This document shows positions 1-9,486 of a DNA stretch of 64,000 bases, piece by piece (position 1 is the first letter of the stretch; every line of letters starts with the position of its first letter). The notes below the pieces were generated by a model. That model searched no databases. It was given only the letters and a program-made list of their open reading frames with translations, and had not been told where the DNA came from. Where the stretch lies: assembly GCA_026005035.1 (NCBI GenBank), contig BPKH01000006.1:43501-107500 (forward strand), given 5' to 3'. A program made the position numbers and the translations under genes. This DNA comes from Porticoccaceae bacterium. Lineage in GTDB: Bacteria > Pseudomonadota > Gammaproteobacteria > Pseudomonadales > Porticoccaceae.

Positions 1-49
1 CCCCTCCGGGCGCTGGCCCATAATGGAGCGTGGAAGACAGGAGACGGAC

Positions 50-853
50 GTGGCGATCGCCCTGCCCGAGATCGACCCGGTGGCCTTTGCGGTGGGCCCG
101 CTGCGGGTGCACTGGTACGGCCTGATGTACCTCGGCGGCTTCGCCTTCGCCTGGGCCCTCGCCCTGGCGCGCAGCGATCGCTCCTGGTCGCCGGTCCGCC
201 GCCACCAGGTGGAAGATCTGATCTTTTTCGGCGCTCTGGGGGTGATCCTCGGCGGGCGGCTCGGCTACGTGCTCTTTTACGGGCTCGACAAGTGGCTGGC
301 GGATCCCCTGTGGGTGTTCCGCGTCTGGGAGGGCGGCATGTCCTTCCACGGCGGCCTCCTGGGCGTGGTGATCGCCCTGTGGCTGTTCGCCCGGCGCATC
401 GGCCAGCCGCTCTTGGCGGTGGGGGATTTCACTGCCCCCCTGGTCCCCATCGGCCTGGGCCTCGGCCGCATCGGCAACTTCGTCGGTCAGGAGCTCTGGG
501 GCCGGCCCACGGACGTGCCCTGGGCGGTGATCTTCCCCCGGGATCCCCAGCACCTGCCCCGGCACCCCTCGCAGTTGTACGAGGCGCTGCTCGAGGGCGT
601 GGTGCTGTTCGCCGTCCTCTACTGGGTGACCCGCAAGCCGCGGCCTTTGGGGTTTGCCAGCGGACTCTTCCTATTCCTGTACGGCCTGTTCCGCTTCCTG
701 GTGGAATTCGTCCGCGAGCCCGATGCCCACATCGGCTTCGACCTGTTCGGCTGGATGAGCCGAGGCCAGTTGCTCTCCCTGCCCATGGTGGCCGCCGGTG
801 CCCTGTTGGTGGGCTGGTCCCTCGCCCGAGGGCGAAAGCGGGAGCAACCGTGA
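50..853 (+). CDS. lgt: prolipoprotein diacylglyceryl transferase
   Basis: Inner-membrane enzyme that transfers a diacylglyceryl group from phosphatidylglycerol to the lipobox cysteine of prolipoproteins. The family signature [14 protein letters not shown] lies mid-protein and the HPSQLYE motif follows; several hydrophobic segments span the chain. I place the start at GTG 50 because AGGAG at 39-43 sits 6 bases upstream; this gives 267 aa, normal for Lgt. An in-frame ATG at 23 would add nine residues and has no comparable ribosome site. The stop overlaps the thyA start (GTGA), so lgt-thyA-folA is read as one translationally coupled operon, an order common in gammaproteobacteria. Confidence 0.95.
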   Translation: MAIALPEIDPVAFAVGPLRVHWYGLMYLGGFAFAWALALARSDRSWSPVRRHQVEDLIFFGALGVILGGRLGYVLFYGLDKWLADPLWVFRVWEGGMSFHGGLLGVVIALWLFARRIGQPLLAVGDFTAPLVPIGLGLGRIGNFVGQELWGRPTDVPWAVIFPRDPQHLPRHPSQLYEALLEGVVLFAVLYWVTRKPRPLGFASGLFLFLYGLFRFLVEFVREPDAHIGFDLFGWMSRGQLLSLPMVAAGALLVGWSLARGRKREQP

Positions 854-1683
854 AGGTCTACCTCGACCTGTTGCGCCGGGTGCGCGACCACGGCACCTAC
901 AAGCCGGATCGCACCGGTGTGGGCACCCTGTCCCTCTTCGGCGCCCAGTTGCGCTTCGACCTCGAACGGGGGTTTCCCCTGGTCACCACCAAGCGGGTCC
1001 ATCTCAAGTCGGTCATCCACGAATTGCTGTGGTTTCTGCAGGGCGAGACCCGGCTCGACTACCTGCACCGCCACGGGGTCACCATTTGGGACGAATGGGC
1101 CACCCCCGAGGGGGACTTGGGGCCCATCTACGGCGCCCAGTGGCGGGCCTGGCCCGCGGCGGACGGCACGACCATCGACCAGCTGGCGGAGGTGGTGCGC
1201 CAGATCCGCGAGCGCCCCCACTCCCGCCGCCTGCTGGTGAGCGCCTGGAACCCCCCCCTCCTGCCCGACGAGAGCCTGCCGCCGCAGGTCAACGCCGCCG
1301 CCGGGCGGATGGCCCTCGCCCCCTGCCACACTCTCTTCCAGTTCTACGTGGCGGAGGGCCGACTCTCCTGCCAGGTCTATCAACGCAGCGCCGACGTCTT
1401 CCTGGGACTGCCGTTCAACATCGCCTCCTACGCGCTGTTGACCCTGATGGTGGCCCAGGTCACCGACCTGGCGCCGGGCGAACTGGTCCACACCCTGGGA
1501 GACGTGCACCTCTACCTCAACCATCTGGAACAGGCCGACGTCCAGCTCGGCCGCACGCCCTATCCGCCGCCCCGGATGCGGCTCAATCCGGCGGTGCGCG
1601 ACCTATTCGCCTTCCGCTACGAGGACTTCGAGCTCTTGGACTACCGCTGCCATCCTCCTCTCCCGGCGCCGGTGGCGATATGA
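850..1683 (+). CDS. thyA: thymidylate synthase
   Basis: Converts dUMP to dTMP using methylene-tetrahydrofolate in the cytoplasm. The catalytic cysteine lies in [12 protein letters not shown]; the N-terminal [11 protein letters not shown] loop and the [16 protein letters not shown] region are typical. Length 277 aa compares with 264 in E. coli; a short insertion around the [14 protein letters not shown] stretch accounts for the excess. Starts at GTG 850, overlapping the lgt stop by four bases. Its own stop overlaps the folA start (ATGA), coupling dTMP synthesis to dihydrofolate recycling. Confidence 0.97.
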   Translation: MKVYLDLLRRVRDHGTYKPDRTGVGTLSLFGAQLRFDLERGFPLVTTKRVHLKSVIHELLWFLQGETRLDYLHRHGVTIWDEWATPEGDLGPIYGAQWRAWPAADGTTIDQLAEVVRQIRERPHSRRLLVSAWNPPLLPDESLPPQVNAAAGRMALAPCHTLFQFYVAEGRLSCQVYQRSADVFLGLPFNIASYALLTLMVAQVTDLAPGELVHTLGDVHLYLNHLEQADVQLGRTPYPPPRMRLNPAVRDLFAFRYEDFELLDYRCHPPLPAPVAI

Positions 1684-2186
1684 CCGCCGTCGCCCTGGTG
1701 GTGGCCTGCGCACGCAACGGCGTGATCGGCGCCGGCCAGGGTCTCCCCTGGCATCTGCCGGAAGATCTGCGCCACTTCAAGGCCGTCACCTGGGGCAAGC
1801 CGGTGGTGATGGGGCGCAAGACTTTCGATTCCATCGGCCGCCCGCTGCCGGGCCGCACTCTGCTGGTGGTCACCCGCAACACCGAATGGAGTGCGCCGGG
1901 AGTGGAGGTGTGCCCGTCGCCGGCGGCGGCCCTGCGCCGGGGGGCGCAACTCGCCGGCCCCTCCGGCGAGGTGATCGTCGCCGGCGGCGGCGAGCTCTAC
2001 CGGGCCTGTCTGGACGTCGCCGACCGCATCTATCTCACCGAAATCGACCTGGAGGTGCCCGGCGATACCTACTTCCCCGCCCTGGATCGCTCCCAATGGC
2101 GCGAGGTGGAGCGGCGAGCGGGGCGGTCCGCTGGGGGCATTCGTTACTCGTTTGTTACCTTGGAGCGGTCTCGCGCCCCGGGTTGA
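1680..2186 (+). CDS. folA: dihydrofolate reductase
   Basis: NADPH-dependent reduction of dihydrofolate, regenerating the cofactor oxidised by ThyA encoded just upstream. The motifs [17 protein letters not shown] (substrate loop), [16 protein letters not shown] (NADPH-binding region) and VAGGGELY are present. 168 aa, normal length. The ATG at 1680 overlaps the thyA stop. The last codons contain two GTTAC motifs at 2143 and 2154 that match a palindrome just downstream of the gene. Confidence 0.97.
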   Translation: MTAVALVVACARNGVIGAGQGLPWHLPEDLRHFKAVTWGKPVVMGRKTFDSIGRPLPGRTLLVVTRNTEWSAPGVEVCPSPAAALRRGAQLAGPSGEVIVAGGGELYRACLDVADRIYLTEIDLEVPGDTYFPALDRSQWREVERRAGRSAGGIRYSFVTLERSRAPG

Positions 2187-2196
2187 CGCCGAAAAC

Positions 2197-2211
2197 GTTA
2201 CCCATGGTAAC
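2197..2211. promoter_or_regulatory. GTTACC palindrome upstream of TonB2 operon
   Basis: Perfect inverted repeat GTTACC-CAT-GGTAAC about 50 bp upstream of the predicted -35 box of the TonB operon. Two further GTTAC half-sites occur at 2143-2147 and 2154-2158 inside the 3' end of folA. It looks like an operator, but does not resemble a Fur box; the binding protein is unknown. Confidence 0.35.
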
Positions 2212-2258
2212 ACTTCCGGCCAGGGTATCGGCATTTCCACCGCCGAGCCGCCGCGGGT

Positions 2259-2288
2259 TTGAATTCCATTTGGCGCGAGGGCCATAAT
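2259..2288 (+). promoter_or_regulatory. candidate sigma-70 promoter of TonB2 operon
   Basis: -35 TTGAAT at 2259-2264 (4/6) and -10 CATAAT at 2283-2288 (5/6) with 18-bp spacing, 85 bp before the DUF3450 start. The leader that follows contains a GC-rich near-palindrome around CCTAGG. The stretch 2187-2373 holds no gene. Confidence 0.4.
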
Positions 2289-2373
2289 CCAGCGCCCGAC
2301 CCCGCGAGGGGACCCGCCGCCTAGGCTGCGGCGAGGGGATCCGCAACCGCGCCAGACCCAGATCGAGGGAACC

Positions 2374-3147
2374 ATGAAGAACCAGCGATTGAGAACGATG
2401 GCGTTGTCCGTGGCCCTGTCCACCGGGCTTCTGGCCGCGGCCGGCCAGGCCCAGGAGGTGGACCAGGTGCTGCGGGAAGGCGCCCAAAAAGTGGCGGCAG
2501 CGCAGGCCTCCCAGAAGCGCGTCGACCAGATCGCCGACACCACCTACGATCTGCTCCAGCAATTCAAGACCGTCAACAAGCAGATCGAAGGGCTGCGGGT
2601 CTACAACGCCCAGCTGGAGCGGCAGATCGCCAACCAGGTCGAGATCATGAACGACCTGGAGGAGTCGATCGAAAACGCCACGGTGATGGAGCGGCAGATC
2701 CTCCCCCTCGCGGTGCGGATGCTCGACGCCCTCGAGCAGTTCGTGAAGCTCGACCTGCCCTTCCAGCGCGACGAGCGCCTCGAGCAGATCCGGCACGTGC
2801 GCGAGAACCTCGACAGCGCCCGCTTCACCACCGCCGAGAAGTTCCGCCAGGTGTTGGAGCTCTACGACATCGAGGGCGAGTACAGCCGCACCATCGACCA
2901 GTTCGACGGCCTGGTGCAGATCGACGGGGAAGACCGGAAGGTGACCTTCCTGCGGGTGGGTCGCATCGCCCTGCTCTTCCAGACCCCCGATCAGAAGGTC
3001 ACCGGCGTGTGGGACCGCGAGACCGGCAGCTGGCAGACGGCCGACGAGTTCCGCGCCGCGGTGGCCCAGGGAATCCGCATCGCCAAGAAGCAGGCGGCCA
3101 TCGACATCATGACCCTCCCGATTCCGGCTCCGGAGGCAGCGCAATGA
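2374..3147 (+). CDS. DUF3450 periplasmic protein, TonB2-operon partner
   Basis: 257 aa with an N-terminal signal peptide (hydrophobic stretch ending AAAGQAQ) followed by a long alpha-helical, coiled-coil-prone region (about residues 25-110) and a small C-terminal domain. The sequence matches the DUF3450 family, typically encoded directly before a TtpC-like ExbB gene in TonB2 clusters. The molecular role is not established; a periplasmic accessory to the energising complex is inference from position and coiled coil. GAGGGA lies upstream of the ATG. Its stop overlaps the next start (ATGA), so it is coupled to the ExbB-like gene. Confidence 0.85.
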   Translation: MKNQRLRTMALSVALSTGLLAAAGQAQEVDQVLREGAQKVAAAQASQKRVDQIADTTYDLLQQFKTVNKQIEGLRVYNAQLERQIANQVEIMNDLEESIENATVMERQILPLAVRMLDALEQFVKLDLPFQRDERLEQIRHVRENLDSARFTTAEKFRQVLELYDIEGEYSRTIDQFDGLVQIDGEDRKVTFLRVGRIALLFQTPDQKVTGVWDRETGSWQTADEFRAAVAQGIRIAKKQAAIDIMTLPIPAPEAAQ

Positions 3148-4523
3148 AGAAGAGCTTCGCAAAACGCTTCTGTGCCCTGGCGGCCGCCGCCCTCTTTGGC
3201 GCCGCGTCGGCCCACGCCGTGGAGCAGGCGGCCTCCATCGACGAGCTGCTCAAGCTGATCCGGGAGGCCAAGATCGTCGAATCCCGTGAATTCCGCCAGC
3301 GGGAAGCGGAGTTCCAACGCGCCCAGGCCAACCAAAAGGCCCTCCTCGAGCAGGCGCGCGCCACCCTGCGCCAGGAGGAGGCGCGCTCCACCCGCCTCGA
3401 GGAGACCTTCGACGAGAACGACCTCAAAATCGAGGCGCTGCGCAAGCAGTTGGACGAACGGCTCGGCTCCCTCAAGGAGCTCTTCGGCCACCTGACTTCC
3501 GCCGCTGGCGACATGCGGGCCATCGTCCGCCAGTCGCTGGTCACCGCCCAGTATCCGAACCGCGCCGACTTCCTCGACGAGCTGATCGAAAAGATGGGCA
3601 GCGACACCAAGCTGCCCAAGCTCGAAGAGATCGAGCAGCTCTGGGCACTGATGGTCCAGGAGATGGCCGAGAGCGGCAAGGTGGTGAAGTTTCCCGCCAC
3701 GGTCATCCGCGCCGACGGCGAGCGCGCCGAACAGGAAGTGGTGCGCGTCGGCGTCTACAACCTGCTCTCCGACGGCAAATACCTGAGCTACGACAACGGC
3801 CTCATCAGCGAGCTGGCCCGCCAGCCCGCCCGCCGCTACACCGCCGGCGCCGCCGCCCTGCAACAGGCCACCGCCGGCTACACGCCGGTGGGCATCGACC
3901 CCACCGGCCCCAGCGGCGGCAGCCTGCTCAAGGCCCTAGTGGACACGCCTTCCCTGGAGGAGAAGTGGCATCAGGGCGGCATCGTCGGCTACATCATCAC
4001 CGGGATCGGGGTGTTCGCGCTGCTGCTCGCTCTGTGGCGCTTCCTGGTGCTGTCGGGGGTGGCGGCCAAGGTCAATTGGCAGCTCAAGCACCCCGACGAG
4101 CCCCGCGAAAACAACCCCCTGGGGCGCGTCCTCAAGGTGGCCAAGGACAATCCAGGCCTGGACGCCGAGACCCTGGAACTCAAGCTCGACGAGGCGGTCA
4201 TAAAAGAGCGGCCGGCCATCGAGGCGGGGCTCAACCTGCTCAAGATCATCGCCATGGTCGCACCGCTTCTCGGTCTGCTCGGCACCGTGACCGGCATGAT
4301 CGTGACCTTCCAGCAGATCACCATCTTCGGTGCGGGCGATCCCAAGGCCATGGCCGGCGGGATTTCCCAGGCGCTGGTGACCACCGTGCTCGGCCTGTGC
4401 GTGGCCATCCCCACGGTGCTCCTCCACACCCTGGTGAACGGCCGCGCCCAGCGCGTGCTGCACATCCTGGAGGAGCAGAGCGCCGGCATCATCGCGGAGA
4501 GCGTGGAAAAGGGCGAGGGTTGA
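3144..4523 (+). CDS. TtpC-like long ExbB/TolQ/MotA proton-channel protein
   Basis: 459 aa. A signal peptide (ending ASAHA) is followed by a periplasmic coiled-coil region (about 25-200), then three membrane segments with the MotA/TolQ/ExbB core: the PLLGLLGTVTGMI helix and the GISQALVTTVLGLCVAIP helix near the C terminus. This domain order matches TtpC, the extra ExbB-like component of Vibrio TonB2 systems. It should act with ExbB2, ExbD and TonB to use proton-motive force at the inner membrane. Most ExbB proteins lack the large periplasmic N-terminal domain, which separates this gene from its neighbour. Confidence 0.88.
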   Translation: MKKSFAKRFCALAAAALFGAASAHAVEQAASIDELLKLIREAKIVESREFRQREAEFQRAQANQKALLEQARATLRQEEARSTRLEETFDENDLKIEALRKQLDERLGSLKELFGHLTSAAGDMRAIVRQSLVTAQYPNRADFLDELIEKMGSDTKLPKLEEIEQLWALMVQEMAESGKVVKFPATVIRADGERAEQEVVRVGVYNLLSDGKYLSYDNGLISELARQPARRYTAGAAALQQATAGYTPVGIDPTGPSGGSLLKALVDTPSLEEKWHQGGIVGYIITGIGVFALLLALWRFLVLSGVAAKVNWQLKHPDEPRENNPLGRVLKVAKDNPGLDAETLELKLDEAVIKERPAIEAGLNLLKIIAMVAPLLGLLGTVTGMIVTFQQITIFGAGDPKAMAGGISQALVTTVLGLCVAIPTVLLHTLVNGRAQRVLHILEEQSAGIIAESVEKGEG

Positions 4524-4527
4524 TCCG

Positions 4528-5055
4528 ATGTACGCGCTCGTCGACGCCTGGGAAGGGGTGCGCAACTTCATGGATCAGGGCGGGCCGGTCCTGCTGGCCA
4601 TCGCCGTCCTCATCTTCCTGATGTGGACGCTGATCTTCGAGCGCATCTGGTACTTCCGCTTCGCCCTGCCCCGGGACATCGACGCGGCCCTGGCCGTCTG
4701 GGAGGCGCGCGCCGAGCGGAAGTCCAAGCGCGCCCACCAGGTTCGCGAAGCCCTGATCTCCCGGGTGTGCGAGAAGATCGATCAGTCGATGCCGATGATC
4801 AAGACGCTGGTGGCGCTGGCGCCCCTGTTCGGCCTTCTGGGGACGGTCACCGGCATGGTGTCGGTCTTCGAGATCATGGCCATCACCGGCGGCGGCGACG
4901 CCAAGTCGATGTCGGCCGGGGTCTCCCGCGCCACCATCCCCACCATGTCGGGGATGGTGGCCGCTCTCTCGGGGGTGTTCGGCCACACCTACCTGGAGCG
5001 GATCGCCAACCGCGAGAAGCGGCTCTTGGAAGACCACCTGACCATGGATCACTGA
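4528..5055 (+). CDS. exbB: short ExbB/TolQ-family proton-channel protein (ExbB2)
   Basis: 175 aa with three predicted membrane helices. The first is VLLAIAVLIFLMWTLIFERI; the paired helices LAPLFGLLGTVTGMVSVFEI and a C-terminal TMSGMVAALSGVFG follow. This is the minimal MotA/TolQ/ExbB unit, shorter than E. coli ExbB (244 aa) but typical of TonB2-type ExbB. Four bases separate it from the TtpC-like gene, so two paralogous channel proteins are made from one mRNA. Inferred role: proton conduction together with ExbD. Confidence 0.9.
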   Translation: MYALVDAWEGVRNFMDQGGPVLLAIAVLIFLMWTLIFERIWYFRFALPRDIDAALAVWEARAERKSKRAHQVREALISRVCEKIDQSMPMIKTLVALAPLFGLLGTVTGMVSVFEIMAITGGGDAKSMSAGVSRATIPTMSGMVAALSGVFGHTYLERIANREKRLLEDHLTMDH

Positions 5056-5072
5056 TCGCCGCGGGGACCGCC

Positions 5073-5480
5073 ATGCGCAAGAACAAAGGCCAAGGGAAAC
5101 CCGCCGAACAGGCGCAGGCCATCGACCTGACGCCGATGCTCGACGTGGTCTTCATCATGCTCATCTTTTTCATCGTCACCGCGTCGTTCATCAAGGTGCC
5201 CGGCATCGACGTGGAGCGCGCCGCGGCCCTGTCCGCCGACCAGCTCAGGACCGCCATCCTGGTGGCGATCAGCGCCAACGACGAGATCTGGGTGGACAAA
5301 AAAAAGGTCAAACCGGAGGAGCTCAAATTGGAGCTGGTGCGGTTGCGCACCGAAAACCCCAAGGGAGGACTCGTGATCCAGGCCGATCGGGACGCCAGCA
5401 TGGAAACCCTGGCCCTCGTGTCCGATGTGGCCATCGACATCGGCCTGACCGACATCGCGGTCTCGACGCTGCCGGAGTGA
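5073..5480 (+). CDS. exbD: ExbD/TolR-family biopolymer transport protein
   Basis: 135 aa, with one N-terminal membrane helix (VVFIMLIFFIVTASFI) carrying the conserved aspartate in the preceding LTPMLDVVF motif, and a periplasmic ExbD/TolR domain. The aspartate is the proton-carrying residue of this family. The ATG at 5073 follows the ExbB stop by 17 bases. Partner of the two ExbB-like proteins and TonB in this operon. Confidence 0.93.
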   Translation: MRKNKGQGKPAEQAQAIDLTPMLDVVFIMLIFFIVTASFIKVPGIDVERAAALSADQLRTAILVAISANDEIWVDKKKVKPEELKLELVRLRTENPKGGLVIQADRDASMETLALVSDVAIDIGLTDIAVSTLPE

Positions 5481-5484
5481 CGCC

Positions 5485-6096
5485 ATGAACATCGCGGCCC
5501 GAATCGGCGTCTCCTTCGTCCCCGGCTTCCTGGTCACCTTCGCCCTGCTGGTGCTCATGTTCACCCTGATCGCCACCGGAAACCGGGAAATCGACGAGGA
5601 GCCGCCGCGCAAGATCGCCGACATCTTTCAACCCAAGCGCGAGGTGACCGAGCAGTACAAAGAGGTCAAGCCAGAAAAGCCCGAGGACGTAGAAGAGCCC
5701 CCCCCGGAGTTGCCGGAATTGAAAGAGCAGCTCGACCTGCCCGAAAACGCGGTCAGCATGGCCGCCCCCAATCTCGCGGCCAACATCAACATCGGGTTGT
5801 CCGGGGCCTTCGCCCGCGACACCGATTACATCCCCATCTACGTGCCCCAGCCGGTCTACCCCCGGCGGGCCCAAGCCCGGGGCGTGAGCGGCTACGCGGT
5901 GGTCCAGGTGACCATCACCACCACCGGGGCGGTGCGCGATCCGGTCCTCCTCGAGGAGTATCCCGAGAACTACGGATTCGGAGAGGCGGCCTTGCGGGCC
6001 GCGCGGAAGCTCAAGTACAACCCCCGGGTGGTAGACGGCAAGCCGGTGGAAGTCCCGGGCGTGTTGTACAAATTCACCTTCCAGATCGAAGACTAG
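5485..6096 (+). CDS. tonB: energy transducer TonB (TonB2 type)
   Basis: 203 aa. An N-terminal membrane anchor (about residues 12-32) is followed by a Lys/Glu/Pro-rich spanning region (EVKPEKPEDVEEPPPELPE) and a C-terminal TonB domain with YPRRAQARGVSGYAVVQ and the FGEAALRAARKLKYNPR motif. Lacks the long Pro-Lys spacer of E. coli TonB, as TonB2 proteins do. Expected to pass energy to outer-membrane receptors; no receptor gene is nearby. Confidence 0.93.
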   Translation: MNIAARIGVSFVPGFLVTFALLVLMFTLIATGNREIDEEPPRKIADIFQPKREVTEQYKEVKPEKPEDVEEPPPELPELKEQLDLPENAVSMAAPNLAANINIGLSGAFARDTDYIPIYVPQPVYPRRAQARGVSGYAVVQVTITTTGAVRDPVLLEEYPENYGFGEAALRAARKLKYNPRVVDGKPVEVPGVLYKFTFQIED

Positions 6097-6136
6097 GGCC
6101 GGCCTGGGGCCGGGTTCCCTCCGTCGGGGCATAGCC

Positions 6137-7474
6137 ATGGCAAGCAGTCGCCGCAAGATGAAGAAACTGGCATGGGTCGTCGCCGCGTTGGTTTTGGCAC
6201 CGCATTTCGCGTCCGCCCCCGCGGTGCGAGCGGCCGAGGACGAAGAAAAAGAGCGCCGTTTCGAAAACGTCCAGACGCGCCAGCGCCACGCGGTGGGCCA
6301 GAAGTGTGCCAAGGTTCTCGAAGGGATTCAGACAATGGTGGAAGCGCAGCAGTGGCAGGCGGCGCGCACCGCCCTGGAAGGGGCCTTTGCGGCCTGTACC
6401 ACCAGTTACGAGAAATCCCAGGTCTACAATTTCTTGGGCTACGTTTACTACTCCCTGGAGCGGTACCGCGATGCCATCGGCGCCTACCAGAAGATGATCG
6501 CGGAACCCGACGTGGACGAGCGCCAGGCGATCAACACCCGCTACACCATCGCCCAGCTCTACCTGGTGATCGAGGATTACGCGAGCGCCGCCCGGGAGCT
6601 CGAGGCCTGGATGCGGATCTCCCCCATCGTCGGCCCCGACGCCAAGGTGTTGCTGGCCCAGGCCTACTATCAGCTCGACCGCAAGCGGGATTCGCTGCGA
6701 CTGGTGGAAGAGGCCATCGCCGAGGTGGAAGCCAAGGGGCAATTGCCCAAAGAGGGCTGGTGGAGCCTGCAGCGGGTGCTCTACTACGAGCGGGGTGATT
6801 ACGCCAAAGTGGTGGAGATCCTCAAGAAGCTCATCAAGCATTACCCGAGCTTCAGCTACTGGCGGCAGCTCGGCGGCATGTACGCCGAGCTCAACCGCGA
6901 GCTCGACCAACTGGTGGTCACCGACGCCGTCTATCTGGCGGGCAAGCTCGAAACCGACAAGCAGCTGTTGAGCCTGGCATACCTCTACCTGGGGGCCAAC
7001 GCCCCCTACATGGCGGCGAGGATCATCGAAAAGGGGATGCGGGAGGGCACCATCCCGCGCAACGGCGAAAATCTCGAGCTTCTGGGCCTCGCCTGGCAGC
7101 AGGCCCAGGACGCCAAGCGCGCGCTGCCGATCCTCGAAGAGGCGGCCAAGCTCTCCAGCAAGGGCACCATCTACGCGCGCCTTGCCGGCGTCTACCTGGA
7201 CCTGGACCGCAACCGGGAGGCGGTCGTCGCGGCGCGCAACGCCATCCGCCGCGGCGGCGTGCGCCGCGTCGACATCACCTACATGAACCTGGGCAACGCC
7301 TTGCTCAACCTCCACTGTTACGACCAGGCCATCGAGGCCTTCCGCAAGGCGGCGGAGGACAAGCGCAGTGCCCGCTACGCCAACCAGTGGATCGACTACG
7401 CCAAGCGGGAGGGCGAGCGGCGGCGCAAACTGATCGAGGCGGGCGCGAAGATCAGCGCCTGCCAGCTGGCCTGA
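6137..7474 (+). CDS. TPR-repeat protein of the TonB2 operon
   Basis: 445 aa with an N-terminal signal/anchor (AWVVAALVLAPHFASAPAV) and many tetratricopeptide repeats over the rest (for example YNFLGYVYYSLERYRDAIGA). TPR proteins commonly close TtpC/TonB2 operons; a scaffold role is inference. It lies 40 bp after tonB and just before a strong terminator, so it is the last gene of the operon. Confidence 0.85.
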   Translation: MASSRRKMKKLAWVVAALVLAPHFASAPAVRAAEDEEKERRFENVQTRQRHAVGQKCAKVLEGIQTMVEAQQWQAARTALEGAFAACTTSYEKSQVYNFLGYVYYSLERYRDAIGAYQKMIAEPDVDERQAINTRYTIAQLYLVIEDYASAARELEAWMRISPIVGPDAKVLLAQAYYQLDRKRDSLRLVEEAIAEVEAKGQLPKEGWWSLQRVLYYERGDYAKVVEILKKLIKHYPSFSYWRQLGGMYAELNRELDQLVVTDAVYLAGKLETDKQLLSLAYLYLGANAPYMAARIIEKGMREGTIPRNGENLELLGLAWQQAQDAKRALPILEEAAKLSSKGTIYARLAGVYLDLDRNREAVVAARNAIRRGGVRRVDITYMNLGNALLNLHCYDQAIEAFRKAAEDKRSARYANQWIDYAKREGERRRKLIEAGAKISACQLA

Positions 7475-7490
7475 AGTCGAAAGCGAGAAA

Positions 7491-7524
7491 GCAAAGAGGG
7501 CGCCCGCAGGCGCCCTCTTTGCTT
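7491..7524. terminator. bidirectional intrinsic terminator (TPR gene / ilvD)
   Basis: Perfect 14-bp inverted repeat (7491-7504 and 7509-7522, arm GCAAAGAGGGCGCC) with a 4-base loop; A-rich on the left and TTGCTT on the right. Placed between two convergent genes, it can terminate both. Confidence 0.85.
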
Positions 7525-7542
7525 GTGCCCACTGCCGCGGCG

Positions 7543-9378
7543 CTACTCGAAGCGCGACAGGTCGCGCACCGCGCCCTTGTCGGCGCTCGTCGTGAGCAGC
7601 GCGTAGGCCTTGAGGGCCGCCGACACCTTGCGCGGGCGGGGCTTGTCGGGCCGGTAGCCGAGTCGCTCCCGCTCGCGGCGGCGGCGCTCGAGTTCGGCCT
7701 CGTCCACCAGGAGCGCGATGGTGCGATTGGGGATGTCGATGCGGATCCGGTCGCCGTCGCGCACCAGGGCGATGGGGCCGCCGGCCGCCGCTTCCGGGGA
7801 GACGTGGCCGATGGAAAGCCCGGAAGTGCCCCCGGAAAAGCGGCCGTCGGTCACCAGCGCGCAGACCTTCCCAAGCCCCTTGGACTTGAGGTAGCTGGTG
7901 GGATAGAGCATCTCCTGCATGCCGGGACCGCCCCGCGGGCCCTCGTAGCGGATCACCACCACTTCCCCGGGGGCGACGCGGTCGCCCAGGATGTGCTCCA
8001 CGGCCTCCTCCTGGCTTTCGCAGACGTGGGCGGGACCCTCGAAGACCAGGATCGACTCGTCCACCCCGGAGGTCTTGACCACGCAGCCGTCCGGCGCCAG
8101 GTTGCCGTACAACACCGCGAGCCCCCCGTCTGCGCTGTAGGCGTGCTCGGCGGAGCGGATGCAGCCCCCCGCGCGGTCCAGATCGAGGCTCGGCCAACGG
8201 GTGGCCTGACTGAAGGGCTCCTGGGTGGGAATGCCCGCCGGCCCCGCCCGGTAGAAGCGGTGCACCGCCTCGTCGCGGGTGCGCATCACGTCCCAGTGGG
8301 CGAGGGCATCGGCCAGGGTGGGGGAGTGGACGGTGGCCACCGAGGTGTCGATCAGGCCCGCGCGATCCAACTCGCCAAGAATGCCCATGACGCCGCCCGC
8401 GCGGTGGACGTCCTCGATGTGGTAGCGCTGGGTATTGGGCGCCACCTTGCACAGCTGGGGGACGCGCCGCGACAGGCGGTCGATGTCGGCGAGGGAGAAA
8501 TCGACTTCCCCTTCCCGCGCCGCCGCCAGCAGGTGGAGGATGGTGTTGGTGGAGCCGCCCATGGCGATGTCCATGGCCATGGCGTTTTCGAAGGCGGTGC
8601 GGTTGGCGATGCTGCGGGGCAGGACGGCCGCGTCGTCGCCCTCGTAGTAGCGGCGCGCCAGCTCCACGATCAGCCGGCCGGCGCGGCGAAACAGCTCCCG
8701 GCGGTCGGCGTGGGTGGCGAGCAGGGTGCCGTTGCCGGGCAGGGCGAGGCCCAGCGCCTCGGTCAGGCAGTTCATCGAATTGGCGGTGAACATGCCGGAA
8801 CAGGATCCGCAGGTGGGACAGGCGGAGCGCTCGTATTCCAGCACCTCCTCGTCGCTGCGCTCGGGGTCGGCGGCGACCACCATGGCGTCCACCAGGTCGA
8901 GTCGGTGCTCGGCGAGCCGAGTCTTGCCCGCCTCCATGGGCCCGCCGGAGACGAACACGGTGGGGATGTTGAGGCGCAGGGCGGCCATCAGCATGCCCGG
9001 CGTGATCTTGTCGCAGTTGGAGATGCACACCAGGGCGTCGGCGCAGTGGGCGTTGACCATGTACTCCACGGAGTCGGCGATCAGCTCCCGGGAGGGCAGG
9101 GAATAGAGCATGCCGTCGTGGCCCATGGCGATGCCGTCGTCCACGGCGATGGTGTTGAATTCCCGGCCGACACCGCCGGCGGCGGCGATCTCCTCCGCCA
9201 CCAAGCGCCCCAGATCGCGCAGGTGGACGTGGCCCGGGACGAACTGGGTGAAAGAGTTGGCGATGGCGATGATCGGCTTGTCGAAGTCCGCGTCGGTGAG
9301 CCCGGTGGCGCGCCACAGGGCCCGCGCGCCGGCCATGGTCCGACCCTTGGTGGTGGTGTGGGAGCGGTAGGCGGGCAT
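7543..9378 (-). CDS. ilvD: dihydroxy-acid dehydratase
   Basis: Iron-sulfur dehydratase of branched-chain amino acid synthesis. 611 aa. Cluster-ligand motifs CISNCDK and [19 protein letters not shown] and the C-terminal [14 protein letters not shown] are present, matching the E. coli IlvD type. Start chosen at ATG 9378 with GGAGG five bases upstream; an in-frame ATG at 9390 overlaps that ribosome site. It faces the TonB operon and shares its terminator. Single gene, divergent from the OsmC gene at 9487. Confidence 0.97.
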   Translation of the reverse strand: MPAYRSHTTTKGRTMAGARALWRATGLTDADFDKPIIAIANSFTQFVPGHVHLRDLGRLVAEEIAAAGGVGREFNTIAVDDGIAMGHDGMLYSLPSRELIADSVEYMVNAHCADALVCISNCDKITPGMLMAALRLNIPTVFVSGGPMEAGKTRLAEHRLDLVDAMVVAADPERSDEEVLEYERSACPTCGSCSGMFTANSMNCLTEALGLALPGNGTLLATHADRRELFRRAGRLIVELARRYYEGDDAAVLPRSIANRTAFENAMAMDIAMGGSTNTILHLLAAAREGEVDFSLADIDRLSRRVPQLCKVAPNTQRYHIEDVHRAGGVMGILGELDRAGLIDTSVATVHSPTLADALAHWDVMRTRDEAVHRFYRAGPAGIPTQEPFSQATRWPSLDLDRAGGCIRSAEHAYSADGGLAVLYGNLAPDGCVVKTSGVDESILVFEGPAHVCESQEEAVEHILGDRVAPGEVVVIRYEGPRGGPGMQEMLYPTSYLKSKGLGKVCALVTDGRFSGGTSGLSIGHVSPEAAAGGPIALVRDGDRIRIDIPNRTIALLVDEAELERRRRERERLGYRPDKPRPRKVSAALKAYALLTTSADKGAVRDLSRFE

Positions 9379-9486
9379 GCTCGCCTCCATCCGGAGCGAA
9401 GGGGCAACAGGATAACAAACAAAAGGGACGCCGATCCGCGCGGCCTCGTGTAGTATAGGGCCGCTCCAGCCTGCCGGGAGAGGTCC

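Noticed and set aside
7387-9453. 688-codon plus-strand frame antisense to ilvD
   Set aside because: Composition is Gly/Ala/His/Arg rich without any domain; it mirrors the GC-rich third positions of ilvD.
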